Part shown: positions 6,967 through 17,025 of the stretch, piece after piece | Numbering within the stretch: position 1 is the first letter of the stretch | Layout: every line of letters begins with the position of its first letter | Assembly: GCA_035647615.1 (NCBI GenBank) | Contig: DASRND010000027.1 | Location: forward strand, 1-63,443 | Length of the DNA: 63,443 bases | Reading direction: 5' to 3' | Source: Bacteroidales bacterium | GTDB taxonomy: Bacteria > Bacteroidota > Bacteroidia > Bacteroidales > 4484-276 | Translations under genes and position numbers: made by a program | Notes under the pieces: model-generated | Seen by the model: the letters and a program-made list of their open reading frames with translations, nothing else | What the model was told of the DNA's origin: nothing | Database searches by the model: none

Positions 6967-8391
6967 TTAAAACCTAAAATAAATAAAAGGGTTGAACGAC
7001 GAAGAGGTGATTGCAGCGATGCACACCATCAGGAAGAGCAGCGCAACAACCGTCATCAGCACCATCGGCAAATTTTTCTTTTGCCTGGTGAGCAGGTTCA
7101 TCCAACTTTTTTCGACGTGGGGGAGTACCGCAATGAAAGCAAACAATGCTCCGACAATCATCATAAAGACAAACTCATTTTCGATGGTAATGGTTGAAGA
7201 GCCACCATCGAAGGCAAACATGCGACCGAGATAGGCAAAAGCATCTGCAAGCGATGCTGCGCGGAACAGTACCCAGCCGATGAGCGTTATAAAATAGGTG
7301 ATTACGATGGCCGGCACTTTACCCACAGCTTTGAGCACACGCAACAGAAACATGCGGTCGGCCACCAAAAATAAACCGTGAAAGGCGCCCCACACCACAA
7401 AATTCCACGCGGCGCCGTGCCACAACCCGGAAATTAGGAACACTACCCAAAGGTTGAAATACATGCGCAGGGCAGACACGCGGCTGCCACCCAGCGGAAT
7501 GTAGAGATAGTCGCGCATCCAGCGGCCCAGCGTGATGTGCCACCGCCGCCAAAATTCCGTGATGCTTTGCGAGATGTAGGGATTGTTGAAATTCTCGGGA
7601 AACTTAAACCCAATCATCCTCCCAATGCCGATGGCCATATCGGAATAACCAGAAAAGTCGTAGTAAATCTGGAAAGAATAAGCCACGACGCCAATCCAGG
7701 CCGTGGCTGTAGAAAGGTCAGCAGCAGACAAGGCAAAGATTGCATCTACCTGTTCGCCCAGCACATTTGCGATAAGCACTTTCTTTGCCAGCCCAACCAC
7801 AAAACGGAAGAAACCCAGCAGACGGTCATCGACGCGTTCAAAAGCGCGCCGGTCTTCGATCTGATCGGCGATTTCGTGAAAACGAACAATAGGCCCTGCG
7901 ATGAGCTGCGGGAACATCAGGATGTACATGGCGTAATCCCAGCTGCGCCGCAAAGGAGCATGTACGCCGCGATAAACATCCACCGAATAGGTGAGCTTTT
8001 GAAAAGTAAAAAATGAGATGCCGATGGGTAGCGCGATGGCAGCCCAACTCACCGGCTGCATGTTCAGCGCAGAAAGCAGGAAATTGAAATTATCGATGAG
8101 AAAATTGGCGTATTTAAAATAGGCCAACATGCCGATGTTGAGCACCACCGAGATGGCCAGCAAAATCCTCCGCGCCTTACGCAGCGTTGATTTGTGCATC
8201 CAATCCACCAGATAAAAATCGATTAGCAAACTGGCAAGCACTATAAAAATGAAATCGGGAGCGCCCCAGGCATAAAACACAATACTGGCCAGCAGCGTGA
8301 AGATGTTTTTGAACCGGACAGGCAGCACGTAATAAACCACCAAAAAGAGGGGCAGAAAATAAAGGATGAATAAGCTGCTGCTAAAGACCAT
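6967..8391 (-). CDS. AlgI-family MBOAT O-acyltransferase
   Basis: A 474-residue multispanning membrane protein with the hallmarks of the AlgI/PatA branch of membrane-bound O-acyltransferases: FQIYYDFSGYSDMAIGIGRM, FWRRWHITLGRWMRDYLYIP, and the catalytic-His region SGLWHGAAWNFVVWGAFHG. It moves acetyl from a cytoplasmic donor across the membrane to a partner such as the AlgJ-like protein encoded 14 bp downstream. A TACTTTTG -7-like box (8411-8418, minus) lies just upstream of the start. Beyond it is a cluster of palindromes at 8526-8593. Polysaccharide O-acetylation is well supported by family and context; the target polymer is not. Confidence 0.92.
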   Translation of the reverse strand: MVFSSSLFILYFLPLFLVVYYVLPVRFKNIFTLLASIVFYAWGAPDFIFIVLASLLIDFYLVDWMHKSTLRKARRILLAISVVLNIGMLAYFKYANFLIDNFNFLLSALNMQPVSWAAIALPIGISFFTFQKLTYSVDVYRGVHAPLRRSWDYAMYILMFPQLIAGPIVRFHEIADQIEDRRAFERVDDRLLGFFRFVVGLAKKVLIANVLGEQVDAIFALSAADLSTATAWIGVVAYSFQIYYDFSGYSDMAIGIGRMIGFKFPENFNNPYISQSITEFWRRWHITLGRWMRDYLYIPLGGSRVSALRMYFNLWVVFLISGLWHGAAWNFVVWGAFHGLFLVADRMFLLRVLKAVGKVPAIVITYFITLIGWVLFRAASLADAFAYLGRMFAFDGGSSTITIENEFVFMMIVGALFAFIAVLPHVEKSWMNLLTRQKKNLPMVLMTVVALLFLMVCIAAITSSSFNPFIYFRF

Positions 8392-8525
8392 CGATAAATT
8401 TTTAAGGCCGCAAAAGTAATGATAGTTCCTTAGCGGAAAACGGCTTTATCATCAGAGAAATTTGCTGGTGATTTGGAATTGAAATTTATGTGGGAATATT
8501 CCAAGGAAAATGTGCATTCGCCTTT

Positions 8526-8593
8526 TTACATAAATTATGTAACACAAATTCTGCAATAATCATTACACAAATTTTGTAACACAAAAAGTGTAA
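8526..8593. promoter_or_regulatory. Paired 17-bp palindromes between the O-acetylation operon and uvrA
   Basis: TTACATAAATTATGTAA (8526-8542) and TTACACAAATTTTGTAA (8563-8579) match at 15 of 17 positions and both read TTAC...GTAA. Each is followed by a CACAAA extension, the second ending in another dyad half (CACAAAAAGTGTAA, 8580-8593). Dyad centres are 37 bp apart. They lie in the 477-bp divergent intergenic region (8392-8867), which has no gene. They look like a tandem operator for a dimeric regulator; the regulator and the controlled gene are unknown. Confidence 0.5.
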
Positions 8594-8867
8594 TTTCTGA
8601 TTGAATAAAGGCATTTTTAGTAAAGATGCCTAATTTGAGCGTCTCCAAGTTGATTCAAGCTTCAATTTTTGATCGAAATAAAAGGTTGAAAGGTTGCTGA
8701 CCACAACCATCACTCCCACCGCTCCACTTCTCCCCCACCCAACTATTTTTCCTATCATTGCAATATTCTTTTTGAATGACTTGTTAATGAAACTGTAAAC
8801 ACAAAAGTCTGTTTCGAAAGGAGCAGCTATTAATACAAAACTTTTTATTAAAATATTCCTGTAAGGA

Positions 8868-11762
8868 ATGACCAACAACCAACATAATACGCCCGCAGCA
8901 GCAGCAAGTGACAGCGATGCCGGCACCGAAAGCCGTGAGATGCTCGAAGTGTATGGCGCACGGGTGCACAACCTCAAAAATATCGATGTAAAAATCCCGC
9001 GACATAGTCTGGTGGTAATTACCGGGCTGAGTGGCAGCGGCAAATCATCGCTGGCGTTCGACACCATTTATGCCGAAGGACAGCGCCGCTACATGGAGAC
9101 CTTCTCAGCCTACTCGCGCCAGTTTATCGGCAACATGGAGCGCCCCGATGTGGATAAAATCGACGGCCTGAGTCCGGTGATTTCCATCGAACAAAAAACC
9201 GTCAACAAAAACCCCCGCTCCACCGTGGGCACCATTACGGAAGTTTACGATTTCCTTCGCTTGCTTTTTGCGCGCATCGGCCAGGCATACTCCTACGCAT
9301 CAGGCGAAAAGATGGTGCGCAACACCGAAAAACAAATCATCGACCTGATTACCCAAAACTACGACGACAAAGCCATCAACATCCTGGCGCCGCTGGTGCG
9401 GGCACGCAAAGGCCACTACCGCGAGCTTTTCGAACAGATACGGCGGCAGGGTTTCCTCAAAACACGCATCGACGGAGAAATACGAAATCTGGAATTTGGG
9501 ATGAAGGTCGATCGCTACAAAACGCACGATATAGAGGTAGTTGTGGATCGACTGAAAGTAGACACCGACAGTGCCGAGCGGCTACAGCGCTCATTGCAAC
9601 AGGCACTGAAAGCGGGCAAGGGTGTGCTGATGATCCATGATCCCGCCGACAACACCATCCGCCACTTTAGCCGCCTGCTCATGGATCCCGCCACAGGCAT
9701 TTCGTACGACGAGCCGGAACCCAACACCTTTAGCTTCAACTCGCCCTATGGCGCCTGCAAAAACTGCAACGGCCTCGGCGCAATTTCAGAAATAGATTTT
9801 AAAAAAGTAATGCCCGACGAAAAAGTCAGCATCCGCAAAGGCGGACTGGTGCCGTTGGGCGAATATAAAAACAACTGGATTTTTAAACAGGTCGAAGCCA
9901 TCGGCAACAAATACGATTTTACGCTCGAAACACCCATCGGAGAAATAAGCAAAGAAGGACTTTCCACACTGCTCTATGGTTCCAATGAAGTGATTCATGT
10001 GAAGAACGATTACCTGGGCGTCACCTCTTCGTATGCGCTCAACTTTGAAGGCATCATCAATTTTATCCAAAACCAGGACGACGAGAATGCTTCGCGGGCG
10101 ATAAAAAAATGGGCCGGTAGTTTTATGAATCATATCACCTGCCCCGAATGCAACGGAACACGGCTACGCAAGGAGTCGCTTCACTATCTCGTAAATGATA
10201 AAAATATAGCGCAGCTTGCCGACATGGATCTGATTGCTTTGCTCGCCTGGATAGAACAGCTGCCGCAACAGCTCGACGAGCGCGATCTTACCATCGGTCG
10301 GGAGATCATCCGCGAAATAGCAACGCGCATTCGGTTTCTGCTCAATGTCGGCCTTGATTATCTAACGCTCAACCGGCCCTCGCGCAGTCTTTCGGGCGGC
10401 GAATCGCAGCGCATCAGGCTGGCCACACAAATCGGCTCGCAGCTCACAGGGGTACTCTACATCCTCGACGAGCCTAGCATCGGGCTGCACCAACGCGACA
10501 ACGCACGACTGATTCATGCATTGAAAGAACTTCGCGACGTAGGCAACTCAGTGATTGTGGTGGAACACGACAAAGAGATGATCCTGGCTGCCGATCACAT
10601 CGTGGATATCGGCCCCGGCGCCGGACGCAAGGGCGGCCATATCGTTGGCGAAGGCAGCCCCGCCCACATGCAGTTGTGCCACACCATCACCTGCGAATAC
10701 CTTAACGGAACACGCAAAATAGCCATCCCAAAGCAGCGCCGGCCAGGCAATGGCAACTTTATCATTTTAAAAAATGCCAGCGGCAACAACCTAAAAGATG
10801 TCACGCTGAAGCTTCCGCTGGGCATGCTCGTTTGCGTCACCGGCGTTTCGGGCAGCGGCAAGTCCACACTCATAAACGAAACGCTCTACCCCATCCTGAG
10901 CAATCTATTTTATCGCAGTGAAAAAAAACCATTGCCCTATCACTCCGTCAAAGGGCTGGAGCATGTGGATAAGGTAATCGAGATCGATCAGTCACCAATT
11001 GGACGCACGCCGCGCAGCAATCCTGCTACTTACACCAAAGTCTTCGATGAAATCCGCAAGCTCTTCGGCTCGCTGCCTGAGTCGCAAATACGCGGCTACA
11101 AACCCGGACGATTTTCGTTTAACGTAAAAGGCGGTCGATGCGAAACATGCAGAGGCGCCGGCGTGCGGGTGATAGAGATGAACTTTCTGCCCGATGTACA
11201 TGTGCTGTGTGAAGAATGCTACGGACGCCGCTACAACCGCGAAACACTGGAGATACGCTACAAAGGAAAATCCATCAACGATATTCTGAACATGACCATC
11301 AACCAGGCGGTGGAATTTTTCGAAAATATTCCTTCGATCATACAAAAGATAAGAACGCTCAAAGACGTAGGGCTGGGTTACATCACGCTGGGGCAGCAAT
11401 CTACCACACTTTCGGGCGGTGAGGCGCAGCGCGTAAAGCTGGCTGCCGAACTTTCTAAACGCGACACCGGAAAAACACTTTATATTTTGGATGAGCCTAC
11501 CACCGGTTTACATTTTGAAGATGTGAAAGTGCTGCTCGAAGTGCTCGACAAACTCACCAACAAAGGCAACACGGTGCTGATCATCGAACACAATATGGAT
11601 GTGATAAAAGTTGCCGATTACATTATTGATCTTGGTCCGGAAGGAGGTTCTCGCGGTGGCGAGATCGTTGCGAAGGGTACACCCGAAGAAATTGCTGCAC
11701 AAAAACAGGGTTTTACGGGCAGCTTCCTGAAACACGAACTCAACGGACACGAAGCTAAATAA
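8868..11762 (+). CDS. uvrA: Excinuclease ABC subunit A
   Basis: DNA-damage recognition ATPase of nucleotide excision repair; 964 residues, full length plus a short Ala/Ser-rich N-terminal leader (residues 1-22). It has two ABC ATPase modules: the first with [12 protein letters not shown] and [12 protein letters not shown], the second with [13 protein letters not shown] and [12 protein letters not shown]. Zn-finger cysteines are visible as CKNCNG ... CPECNG and CETCRG ... CEECYG. The start used gives the leader before [17 protein letters not shown]; the Met at residue 25 is a possible alternative start. It is the only plus-strand gene between 8.4 and 12.2 kb and is probably monocistronic. No SOS-type box was recognised. 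Confidence 0.97.
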   Translation: MTNNQHNTPAAAASDSDAGTESREMLEVYGARVHNLKNIDVKIPRHSLVVITGLSGSGKSSLAFDTIYAEGQRRYMETFSAYSRQFIGNMERPDVDKIDGLSPVISIEQKTVNKNPRSTVGTITEVYDFLRLLFARIGQAYSYASGEKMVRNTEKQIIDLITQNYDDKAINILAPLVRARKGHYRELFEQIRRQGFLKTRIDGEIRNLEFGMKVDRYKTHDIEVVVDRLKVDTDSAERLQRSLQQALKAGKGVLMIHDPADNTIRHFSRLLMDPATGISYDEPEPNTFSFNSPYGACKNCNGLGAISEIDFKKVMPDEKVSIRKGGLVPLGEYKNNWIFKQVEAIGNKYDFTLETPIGEISKEGLSTLLYGSNEVIHVKNDYLGVTSSYALNFEGIINFIQNQDDENASRAIKKWAGSFMNHITCPECNGTRLRKESLHYLVNDKNIAQLADMDLIALLAWIEQLPQQLDERDLTIGREIIREIATRIRFLLNVGLDYLTLNRPSRSLSGGESQRIRLATQIGSQLTGVLYILDEPSIGLHQRDNARLIHALKELRDVGNSVIVVEHDKEMILAADHIVDIGPGAGRKGGHIVGEGSPAHMQLCHTITCEYLNGTRKIAIPKQRRPGNGNFIILKNASGNNLKDVTLKLPLGMLVCVTGVSGSGKSTLINETLYPILSNLFYRSEKKPLPYHSVKGLEHVDKVIEIDQSPIGRTPRSNPATYTKVFDEIRKLFGSLPESQIRGYKPGRFSFNVKGGRCETCRGAGVRVIEMNFLPDVHVLCEECYGRRYNRETLEIRYKGKSINDILNMTINQAVEFFENIPSIIQKIRTLKDVGLGYITLGQQSTTLSGGEAQRVKLAAELSKRDTGKTLYILDEPTTGLHFEDVKVLLEVLDKLTNKGNTVLIIEHNMDVIKVADYIIDLGPEGGSRGGEIVAKGTPEEIAAQKQGFTGSFLKHELNGHEAK

Positions 11763-11920
11763 AATTCCAAATCGCAAAAATCAACCGTCAGTAGCCGGTG
11801 TAAACAATGACAAACAAAATCCAAATAACAATACTCAAAACTCCAAACAAGCTGGTTATTATTTGTAAATATTTAGGCGTTAGCGTTTGCAACAAGTGTT
11901 TAAGCCTTTTCGCTACCAAT

Positions 11921-12071
11921 GCCCCATCCCCAACCCTTCCCCGACATGGAGAAGGGAGCTCTCTTTCGTGGCATATTGGGAAAACCAAAACGGAGTGCTT
12001 CGTTTGACAAACTACCAAACAGCCCGGCAAAAGAGCTCCACTCTCAAAATAGAGAGGGGTCGGGGTGAAGT
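11921..12071 (+). repeat. Dispersed 151-bp non-coding repeat, copy 1
   Basis: This stretch, GCCCCATCCCCAACCCTTCC through GAGGGGTCGGGGTGAAGT, is matched over the same 151-bp length at 22417-22567. The two ends are imperfect inverted repeats (CCCCATCCCCAACCCTTCCC against the complement of GAGAGGGGTCGGGGTGA), and internal GGGAGCTC/GAGCTCC halves extend the fold. It carries no credible gene; short ORFs on both strands are artefacts. The layout is that of a MITE- or REP-like element. The rest of the 11763-12220 gap appears empty. Confidence 0.75.
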
Positions 12072-12220
12072 AAAAAAAGAAGCACTTCGCACCACAATCA
12101 TTCAAATATTCTGCAATAGCTAAACAGCTTTTATTATTTTTGAGGATTGAAATTTACCACGATATTGCGCTACAGCGCTTAAATGAGGTTATGATTATTA
12201 AAAAATAAATATTTAAAAAA

Positions 12221-12958
12221 ATGATACACGAAGAAGACGCTTTCCATGTTCCCAAACAATTTGAAGAGGCGGTAAAAAAAGCTTTTGCGCCCAAAAACTG
12301 GAACGAGACAAAAACCAACGATTCCTGGACAGTTTTTAAAGTGATGTCGGAGATGGTGAATGGCTTTGAAAAGCTGGCGCGGATCGGGCCATGCGTATCC
12401 ATCTTTGGCTCGGCGCGCTGCAACGAAGCACATCCCGACTACCGGATGGCCGAAGAGATTGCCTATCTGCTCACCAAAAAAGGCTTTGGCATTATCAGCG
12501 GCGGAGGACCCGGCATTATGGAAGCTGCCAACAAAGGCGCCCACTTTGCCGGTGGCAAAAGCGTGGGGCTCAACATAGAGTTGCCGCACGAGCAGCGTTC
12601 CAACCCGTTTATCGATCCCGACAAGCTGCTCACGTTCGATCATTTCTACGTCCGCAAAGTGATGTTTATGAAATATTCGCAGGGCTACATCGTGCTGCCC
12701 GGCGGCTTTGGAACCCTCGACGAGATGTTTGAAGCCATTACGCTGATACAAACGCACAAGATGGTACGCTTTCCGATCGTGCTGGTCAAGAAATCTTATT
12801 GGCAGGGACTCATCGATTGGGTTGAAGAACAACTGCTGACCGAAGCGATGATTGCTCCGGGCGACATGCGCCTTTTCAGGTTGGTGGATACCGCCGAAGA
12901 TGCCGTGGAACACATCGACAGATTCTATCAAAAATTCAAGATCAAGCCGAATTTTTAG
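12221..12958 (+). CDS. LOG-family (TIGR00730-like) nucleotide 5'-monophosphate phosphoribohydrolase candidate
   Basis: A 245-residue Rossmann-fold protein with both signature motifs of the LOG/'lysine decarboxylase-like' family: SGGGPGIMEAANKGA (residues ~98-112) and LPGGFGTLDEMFEAIT (~162-177). Family members hydrolyse cytokinin-type or other nucleoside 5'-monophosphates to base plus ribose 5-phosphate; the old label 'lysine decarboxylase' is not supported. The start follows an AT-rich leader. It is a single plus-strand gene, ending 148 bp before the tRNA-Gly gene. The physiological substrate is not known. Confidence 0.85.
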   Translation: MIHEEDAFHVPKQFEEAVKKAFAPKNWNETKTNDSWTVFKVMSEMVNGFEKLARIGPCVSIFGSARCNEAHPDYRMAEEIAYLLTKKGFGIISGGGPGIMEAANKGAHFAGGKSVGLNIELPHEQRSNPFIDPDKLLTFDHFYVRKVMFMKYSQGYIVLPGGFGTLDEMFEAITLIQTHKMVRFPIVLVKKSYWQGLIDWVEEQLLTEAMIAPGDMRLFRLVDTAEDAVEHIDRFYQKFKIKPNF

Positions 12959-13060
12959 AAGTTTTTGGGGAAGACAGCGTTTTTGTTGAAATTTACTACA
13001 CCGGTAACAGCATAGCTTTCAACGGATAAAAAATTCGTTAGAAAATATTTTCTGAAATAT

Positions 13061-13091
13061 TTTGCCAAGTTGAATAAAGATTATATTTTTG
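13061..13091 (+). promoter_or_regulatory. Bacteroidota-type promoter of the tRNA genes
   Basis: A TTTG box (13061-13064) and TATTTTTG (13084-13091, fitting TAnnTTTG) are separated by 19 bp, the exact layout of the Bacteroidota housekeeping promoter. The box ends 15 bp before the mature tRNA-Gly 5' end. Confidence 0.8.
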
Positions 13092-13106
13092 CCGCCCTAA
13101 AACAAT

Positions 13107-13182
<76 letters not shown>

Positions 13183-13185
13183 ACC

Positions 13186-13219
13186 AAATCCCGATCCGGG
13201 TACAATCGGGTCGGGATTT
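13186..13219 (+). terminator. Hairpin between the two tRNA genes
   Basis: AAATCCCGA (13186-13194) pairs with TCGGGATTT (13211-13219), followed by TATCTTTT. This may be an intrinsic terminator or processing hairpin for tRNA-Gly. The T-run is interrupted, so read-through into tRNA-Leu is possible. Confidence 0.5.
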
Positions 13220-13247
13220 TATCTTTTCATGCTGTAAGCAATGCAAT

Positions 13248-13335
13248 GCCCGGGTGGTGGAATTGGTAGACACGTTGGACTTAAAATCCAATGAACATTG
13301 CGTTCGTACGGGTTCAATTCCCGTTCCGGGTACCA
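13248..13335 (+). tRNA. tRNA-Leu(UAA)
   Basis: A class II tRNA with acceptor GCCCGGG paired to TCCGGGT (two G-U pairs), anticodon stem TTGGA/TCCAA around loop CTTAAAA (anticodon TAA), a long variable arm, T loop TTCAATT, discriminator A and encoded CCA at 13333-13335. It reads UUA and, by wobble, UUG. Confidence 0.96.
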
Positions 13336-13346
13336 GAAGTTGATTC

Positions 13347-13386
13347 AAAGCCCTGATAGTTCAAACTGTCAGGGCTTTTGTTTTTT
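13347..13386 (+). terminator. Intrinsic terminator after tRNA-Leu
   Basis: AAAGCCCTGA and TCAGGGCTTT form a 10-bp stem, extended by AGTT/AACT inside, followed by TTTTGTTTTTT. It lies 11 bp after the CCA end and separates the tRNA unit from the convergent mcrC gene. Confidence 0.8.
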
Positions 13387-13431
13387 GGAGGTAATAAATC
13401 TTTGTTCCAATAAGATTTCTTTTGAATCCCA

Positions 13432-14499
13432 TCAATTTCCCACCAACTCCTCCAACCGCGCTCCTAACTCCCGCCAGTTCTGATTCAGGTCGATGGATTC
13501 GATACGGATGCGGTGACCCGAAAAATTCACATCCAAGCGTTCGATGGCTTGCAAAACCGGGTACAGGAGCATCCCTTCGGCAGTGGCATTGCATTTATGT
13601 CTGGGATTGCCGGCTAAATGCATAATATAGGTGTTAAGCTGATAAAGATTTGCCGATGCAAATTTCTTAACCGATCCCGGGAATCTGCTCTTCATGGGTT
13701 CCTGATAAAATTTAGCATCGATCACCATTTTTCTTTCAGGGCTTTCAAGTGTGATATCAGTACGCATTTCCGGTAAAAATATAGAGCCTATCCCACCTTC
13801 ATCAACATTCCAGTTTATTACCTCCCTTTTAACCCTCCAGTTTTTCAGGTGTCTTTTGTAATAGTTGAAAATAAATTTTTCAAACAATGTAGCCATCCGC
13901 TGGTGATCCCGCTCAAAATCCAGAAATTCATACTTCCCCTCATTTTCATTTAATGTAGTGTTGTTAAGTATAAATTTGCACACCTCAACCGGAAAGAAAT
14001 AATGAAGTTGATGGCGCTGCAAGTTAACCGAATGCAGCAGACGGTCGGCTCCGGTTTCGATGAGTGTGATTTCGCCAAAACGCTGGTAAATCTTTTTCAG
14101 ATTGTTTCGTGTTTTTTTCTCCAATTTATAGCCACTTGATCTGAGCAGACGGAAAATTGTAGCTTTTATTCCCTGATTGATTGGGATGTCTGCTTCAAAT
14201 TCATCATAAGCGCAAACAGTTTTGGCGTGATCCCAAGCCAATGTTCGGTATGTTTTCCCCGGATCAAGACGCCCTTTCGCGCCGCAGATACTCTCAACCT
14301 TCAGCACATAATCTCTGGCTAATCCACGTTTGAAAATACCTTCTGAGGATTCGATTAGCATCCTGGCAAGCAACTCCCATAAACTATCGTAATCTGACTC
14401 GTCAACAAAGCGCTTTTGCCAAGTGGGAGGAATGTCCCAGGCATAAGCCAACATGAAAAAGATATTGGCAATCGGTATTCTTGTTTCTTTCACTTTCAT
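13432..14499 (-). CDS. mcrC: McrC-like nuclease subunit of a type IV restriction system
   Basis: A 355-residue protein of the McrC family, the endonuclease partner of the McrB AAA+ GTPase. The N-terminus (IPIANIFFMLAYAWD) matches the family. The C-terminal nuclease domain has a PD-(D/E)xK-type core, ...DITLESPERKMVIDAKFYQ, with the D-A-K triad visible. The start ATG (14497-14499) overlaps the mcrB stop by one base (TAATG), so expression is coupled. It would cleave DNA carrying modified cytosines or other modified bases recognised by McrB. It lies immediately next to a tRNA pair, a common entry point for defence genes. Confidence 0.88.
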   Translation of the reverse strand: MKVKETRIPIANIFFMLAYAWDIPPTWQKRFVDESDYDSLWELLARMLIESSEGIFKRGLARDYVLKVESICGAKGRLDPGKTYRTLAWDHAKTVCAYDEFEADIPINQGIKATIFRLLRSSGYKLEKKTRNNLKKIYQRFGEITLIETGADRLLHSVNLQRHQLHYFFPVEVCKFILNNTTLNENEGKYEFLDFERDHQRMATLFEKFIFNYYKRHLKNWRVKREVINWNVDEGGIGSIFLPEMRTDITLESPERKMVIDAKFYQEPMKSRFPGSVKKFASANLYQLNTYIMHLAGNPRHKCNATAEGMLLYPVLQAIERLDVNFSGHRIRIESIDLNQNWRELGARLEELVGN

Positions 14500-16991
14500 T
14501 ATGCTAACCCAAGGATTTCTTTTGCACTGGAAATTTTTCCTTCGTCATCAAACCAATACTCTTCCAGGAGTGGCAATATTTCATAGCTAAATATTTCATT
14601 GAGCCAAATCTGCGGATATTTGGGAAGTTCCTGCGTGACAAAATAACTATGTCCCATCAAAAATCCCGTGCCTAAAGCAAGGTCTTTACCAATCATTTCA
14701 TTGATGTTTTTGGCTTTATGAATAAGCTCGTCAATAAAATCATTGTCAAACCCTGTATTTTTCAAGTTTTCTATGAAACATTGTTCAAAGTGCGGGGGCA
14801 TGGTAATAAATGCAAACCTGCGCCTCAGTGCATAGTCAACAAGAGCAAGCGAACGATCGGCGGTATTCATGGTGCCAATGATGTGCAGATTTGCCGGAAC
14901 CGAAAAGTTCTCACCCTCGCGAGCATAGGCCAGCCTAATGGTTTCATTCCTTTTGTCGGCCTCGATCAGCAGCATCAGCTCTCCAAAGATTTTCGAAAGG
15001 TTCCCCCGGTTGATCTCATCAATGATCATCACATAATCTCTTTCCGGATCACGGGATGCCTGTTTGGCAAATTCATAAAACACACCGTTTTTCAATTTCA
15101 GCTGACCATCATCAGGCCGGTATCCCTGGATAAAATCTTCATAAGCATACGACTGGTGAAACTGGATGGTGCGCAGGCGGTTATTATCTTTTTCACCCAT
15201 TAAGCACCAGGCCAGCCTTTTGGCAAAATAGGTTTTACCTGTACCCGGAGGACCCTGCAGGATTAAATTCTTTTTACGCTTAAGCAAAGACAATGCTCGA
15301 TCCAGCGTGTCCGGTGAAATAAAAACATCGGCCAGCAAATCTGTTTTAGTGTAGGGTTCAACTTCAGGTTTACCATGCGTGAGTTCAACAATTGCTTCAT
15401 ATTCCTCTTTGGTCAACTTGAACAGACTCCCCTGGTTATTGGTAAATACTTCCGCTTTTTGAAGGATTTCAACTTTTTTGAGTTCTTCCCATGTGGGCTG
15501 TTGCCGGGTAAACTCCACTAACTTTAGATCAAAAGCTTCCTCTCCTTCTTCATTTTCATACACCGATCGGATGACTTCCAACAATGCCTTAACCTTTTGT
15601 ATCGGTGAGGTTTCGTACCCAATTACTTTATCGCCGGGTCTTACTTCCGTCATGTATTTATAAATCCGTCTTTTAACTCTTCTCTCGTTATGTGTAGTGA
15701 AATCGACCTCAGGATTTATTTCCAATTCGTCCAACGACCAAATTTTCGGATTGGCGTTAAGCCAGTAGTAGTTTGTTGATGTATTAACATTTGCTAATGA
15801 AGCCTCTTCTGACAGTTCAATTCCGATTAGCTTTTTCAACCGTTCAACATAATCCGGATATTTATTAATATCTGTAAGGGTTTTCACAACGATAGGGTCT
15901 CCTTCTTCGATCCACTGCCCTTTCTTAACCCATTCTATTTTCCGGCAACTTTTGTAATACTGTCGGTTATCATCAAAATAATAATCTGATTGAACTATGC
16001 CATAACCAATGTATTCAGTCCGACCTTTTTTAGCAATAACAATATCACCAGGTTTCATTAAATCCTTGAATTCCAAGTTTGCCGTGGCATCATTTTTCAT
16101 AGATCCGTCTGTTTGATTAATATCACGGAGTTTGTCTGCGATTTCCTCTTTTGAATCATATTGGGATAAATCGCCCAGGTCATCCCACCCCAAAGCCATA
16201 ATGCCAGCGTCATAAAACTCATCCCAGTATTTGGCATTTGGTCCGGGAGCATACAACCAGTATCTTTTGTCTTTCACCTCATAATCGCTTTCCGCTTCCG
16301 TAACCTGATCTGATGTATCCTGTGGGCTTTTCAGGTAATACATCATTCTGTAAAGTAAATTCTGGACGATTAGGTTTTTATCGTCCCAATTCAAATCAGG
16401 ATGGATCTTTTTGTGAAGATCAAGCAGCTCCTTATCTTTTTGAACATAATTTTGGTTTAAATCTTCAGACAATTCCAGGTAATGAAAATATTTTTGTCCG
16501 GCTGGTTTTGTTTTGATACCAAGGAAGTTGCAATATTGTTGGTAAAATGAGCTTTTGTAGAGGTAATACTTTTCAGGAAACCTGAATGACAAATAAACCG
16601 ACAATGTTCGCTCGTCCTGAGAATGCTGAAGATTTTCACGACCCATTTCAGATTTAAGCTCACTCAACAATTCATCAGACTGAGATATGAACTGATTCAT
16701 TCGCTCTTCCAGATCAAGGCCTTCATCAAAAAGATTCAGAAACATTTCCTTTGCCCGGATGGGTTTGTTTTTGGCTATTATGGTGTAAAACCATCTCGAG
16801 TCGTGATAAACTAAATTCGTGTGCTTTCGAAATGCTTCGATCAGCATCTCCCCAAAATCTTCTACATCAAGATTCCAGTTTTTTCTGAAATTTTCAATCG
16901 CATCCCATTTGTAGTTTTCATCCTCGTTACCCGTTTCCCGCAGGTATTCTTTGTACTTTTCGATTAGCTCTTGCTTTTTATCCATAATCAT
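14499..16991 (-). CDS. mcrB: McrB-like AAA+ GTPase with two N-terminal EVE/PUA-like domains
   Basis: An 830-residue protein. Residues 1-225 form an alpha-helical domain of unknown role. Residues ~243-392 (RYWLYAPGPNAKYWDEFYDA ... GIMALGWDDLGDL) and ~408-500 (YYWLNANPKIWSLDELEI ... RPGDKVIGYETSP) look like two EVE/PUA-like folds, the type used to read modified bases. The AAA+ motor follows: Walker A GPPGTGKT (580-587), Walker B IIDEINRG (656-663) and the McrB signature MNTADRS (708-714) with ALRRRFAF. With McrC it should form a nucleotide-dependent restriction complex. Two possible starts (16991 and 16985) are equivalent. An LPP20-like gene stops only 34 bp upstream, so the two may be cotranscribed. 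The DNA is AT-richer than the flanks, which suggests acquisition. Confidence 0.88.
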   Translation of the reverse strand: MIMDKKQELIEKYKEYLRETGNEDENYKWDAIENFRKNWNLDVEDFGEMLIEAFRKHTNLVYHDSRWFYTIIAKNKPIRAKEMFLNLFDEGLDLEERMNQFISQSDELLSELKSEMGRENLQHSQDERTLSVYLSFRFPEKYYLYKSSFYQQYCNFLGIKTKPAGQKYFHYLELSEDLNQNYVQKDKELLDLHKKIHPDLNWDDKNLIVQNLLYRMMYYLKSPQDTSDQVTEAESDYEVKDKRYWLYAPGPNAKYWDEFYDAGIMALGWDDLGDLSQYDSKEEIADKLRDINQTDGSMKNDATANLEFKDLMKPGDIVIAKKGRTEYIGYGIVQSDYYFDDNRQYYKSCRKIEWVKKGQWIEEGDPIVVKTLTDINKYPDYVERLKKLIGIELSEEASLANVNTSTNYYWLNANPKIWSLDELEINPEVDFTTHNERRVKRRIYKYMTEVRPGDKVIGYETSPIQKVKALLEVIRSVYENEEGEEAFDLKLVEFTRQQPTWEELKKVEILQKAEVFTNNQGSLFKLTKEEYEAIVELTHGKPEVEPYTKTDLLADVFISPDTLDRALSLLKRKKNLILQGPPGTGKTYFAKRLAWCLMGEKDNNRLRTIQFHQSYAYEDFIQGYRPDDGQLKLKNGVFYEFAKQASRDPERDYVMIIDEINRGNLSKIFGELMLLIEADKRNETIRLAYAREGENFSVPANLHIIGTMNTADRSLALVDYALRRRFAFITMPPHFEQCFIENLKNTGFDNDFIDELIHKAKNINEMIGKDLALGTGFLMGHSYFVTQELPKYPQIWLNEIFSYEILPLLEEYWFDDEGKISSAKEILGLA

Positions 16992-17025
16992 TTCTTTATA
17001 ATTCTCATTTCAATTTCTTCATCAT

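Noticed and set aside
8630-9067. Minus-strand ORF over the uvrA start
   Set aside because: It overlaps the conserved uvrA N-terminus and has no recognisable domain.
11788-12123. Short ORFs on both strands after uvrA
   Set aside because: They run through the 151-bp repeat and lack any recognisable protein pattern.
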